A stretch of DNA of 64,000 nt. It comes from an uncultured Pirellula sp. Lineage in GTDB: Bacteria > Planctomycetota > Planctomycetia > Pirellulales > Pirellulaceae. The notes under the pieces were generated by a model. That model saw only the letters and a program-made list of their open reading frames with translations. It had not been told where the DNA came from and did no database searches. The stretch's first letter is position 1. Each line of letters starts with the position of its first letter. The stretch is taken from the NCBI GenBank assembly GCA_903858115.1, contig CAIOHR010000060.1:94581-158580 (forward strand), in the 5' to 3' direction. Made by a program: the position numbers and the translations under genes. Shown here piece by piece: positions 63,662 through 64,000 of the stretch.

Positions 63662-64000
63662 CTAGTTTGGAAGATCGAGAGAAACCCGGAAACCGATAGG
63701 GAGAAACTCGAAACCGTCAAATGTTGGCGCAGTGGCGGTACGATTGGCCGAACGAAGATAGCCAGGGCTATAGTTCACACTGCCTCCACGGTAGACGCGG
63801 TCCGTTCCCGAGCGAGGTCCTTGGGGATCAGTTACATTCTTACGGGAATAAACTTCATACCAATCAGCGACCCATTCCCACGCGTTACCGTGCATATCAT
63901 AGAGCCCCCAATCGTTTGGTCGTTTGAGGCCGACAGGATGAGTTTGTTCGTCTCCGTTTTTGTCGAACCAAGCGTATTGGCGAAGCAATTGAGTATCATC
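63662..64000 (-). CDS. SUMF1/FGE-sulfatase domain protein, C-terminal part only
   Basis: The last 112 codons of a minus-strand gene that enters from the right edge. It carries the C-terminal FGE/SUMF1 block: NDWGLYDMHGNAWEWVADWYE, GTDRVYRGGSVNYSPGYLRSANRTATAP and FLPIGFRVSLD. True formylglycine-generating enzymes have cysteines in the segment after RGGS (R-G-G-S-F-L-C...C); here it reads RGGSVNYSPGYLRSANR, with none. So it is more likely a non-FGE SUMF1-fold protein, for example an ergothioneine-type or recognition domain, than a sulfatase activator. The N-terminus and domain context are outside the window. Confidence 0.88.
   Translation of the reverse strand, partial: DDTQLLRQYAWFDKNGDEQTHPVGLKRPNDWGLYDMHGNAWEWVADWYEVYSRKNVTDPQGPRSGTDRVYRGGSVNYSPGYLRSANRTATAPTFDGFEFLPIGFRVSLDLPN

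Overview
The window looks like a chromosomal stretch from a planctomycete, most likely a Pirellulaceae-type (Rhodopirellula-like) member of the Pirellulales. The markers are a DUF1549/DUF1553 'planctomycete cytochrome' protein followed by a Tat-exported DUF1501 protein, a DUF1559 prepilin-like protein with two lipoproteins, two large exported sulfatases, a DUF1080 protein, a PEP-CTERM protein, Ser/Thr kinases fused to other domains, and base composition near 50% G+C. There are no rRNA, tRNA or CRISPR signatures and no intact insertion sequence.

Layout. 1-4505 (minus): a truncated BtaA-like aminocarboxypropyltransferase (betaine lipid synthesis), a membrane-anchored Pro/Gly-rich protein and a Ser/Thr kinase fused to a degenerate Hsp70 domain. 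4851-9403 (plus): DUF1549/DUF1553, DUF1501 and a WD40-type protein. 9502-11857: an OmpR-type regulator and its histidine kinase, overlapping. 11913-13697 (minus): esterase/SMP-30 fusion. 13887-15868: putrescine synthesis from agmatine (aguB, aguA). 15831-24021 (minus): small unknown proteins, a stand-alone receiver, a polytopic histidine kinase, PspA and a 1262-residue polytopic membrane protein. 24492-28484: alpha/beta hydrolase, RND/MMPL-type exporter, DUF2071. 28555-30113 (minus): Tat-exported TIM-barrel protein and a membrane-anchored unknown. 30144-34011: ScpB, a tandem-repeat plus acidic-tail protein closed by a strong terminator, then a CcsA/HemX-like protein overlapping HemA.

34132-43672 holds a zinc-type dehydrogenase, a DUF1080 protein, an ECF sigma factor overlapping a kinase-WD40 gene, a serine beta-lactamase-like protein and a DUF3050 protein. 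43874-52754 holds two paralogous exported amidohydrolases (one with a META domain) flanking a porin-like barrel and the DUF1559/lipoprotein trio. 53614-60835 has a PaiB-like flavin protein, a GNAT acetyltransferase, two adjacent sulfatases and a PEP-CTERM protein. 61499-64000 is an accessory end: nucleotidyltransferase plus small partner, a DUF4275-like protein, an antitoxin followed by a truncated toxin-like ORF, an unknown, and the C-terminus of a SUMF1-like protein without the usual cysteines.

The non-coding DNA is unusually structured. A dispersed, non-autonomous 120-145 bp element with inverted ends GACACAGCCGAYAAAAG occurs at several places. One copy (53048-53169) sits inside the middle copy of a 179-bp triple repeat with a 6-bp target duplication, which is direct evidence of past movement. 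A second palindrome family (core GTACGACGGACT) lies after both amidohydrolase regions, and perfect 15-16 bp microduplications sit at three gene borders. The most unusual proteins are the kinase-Hsp70 chimera and the repeat/acidic-tail protein.
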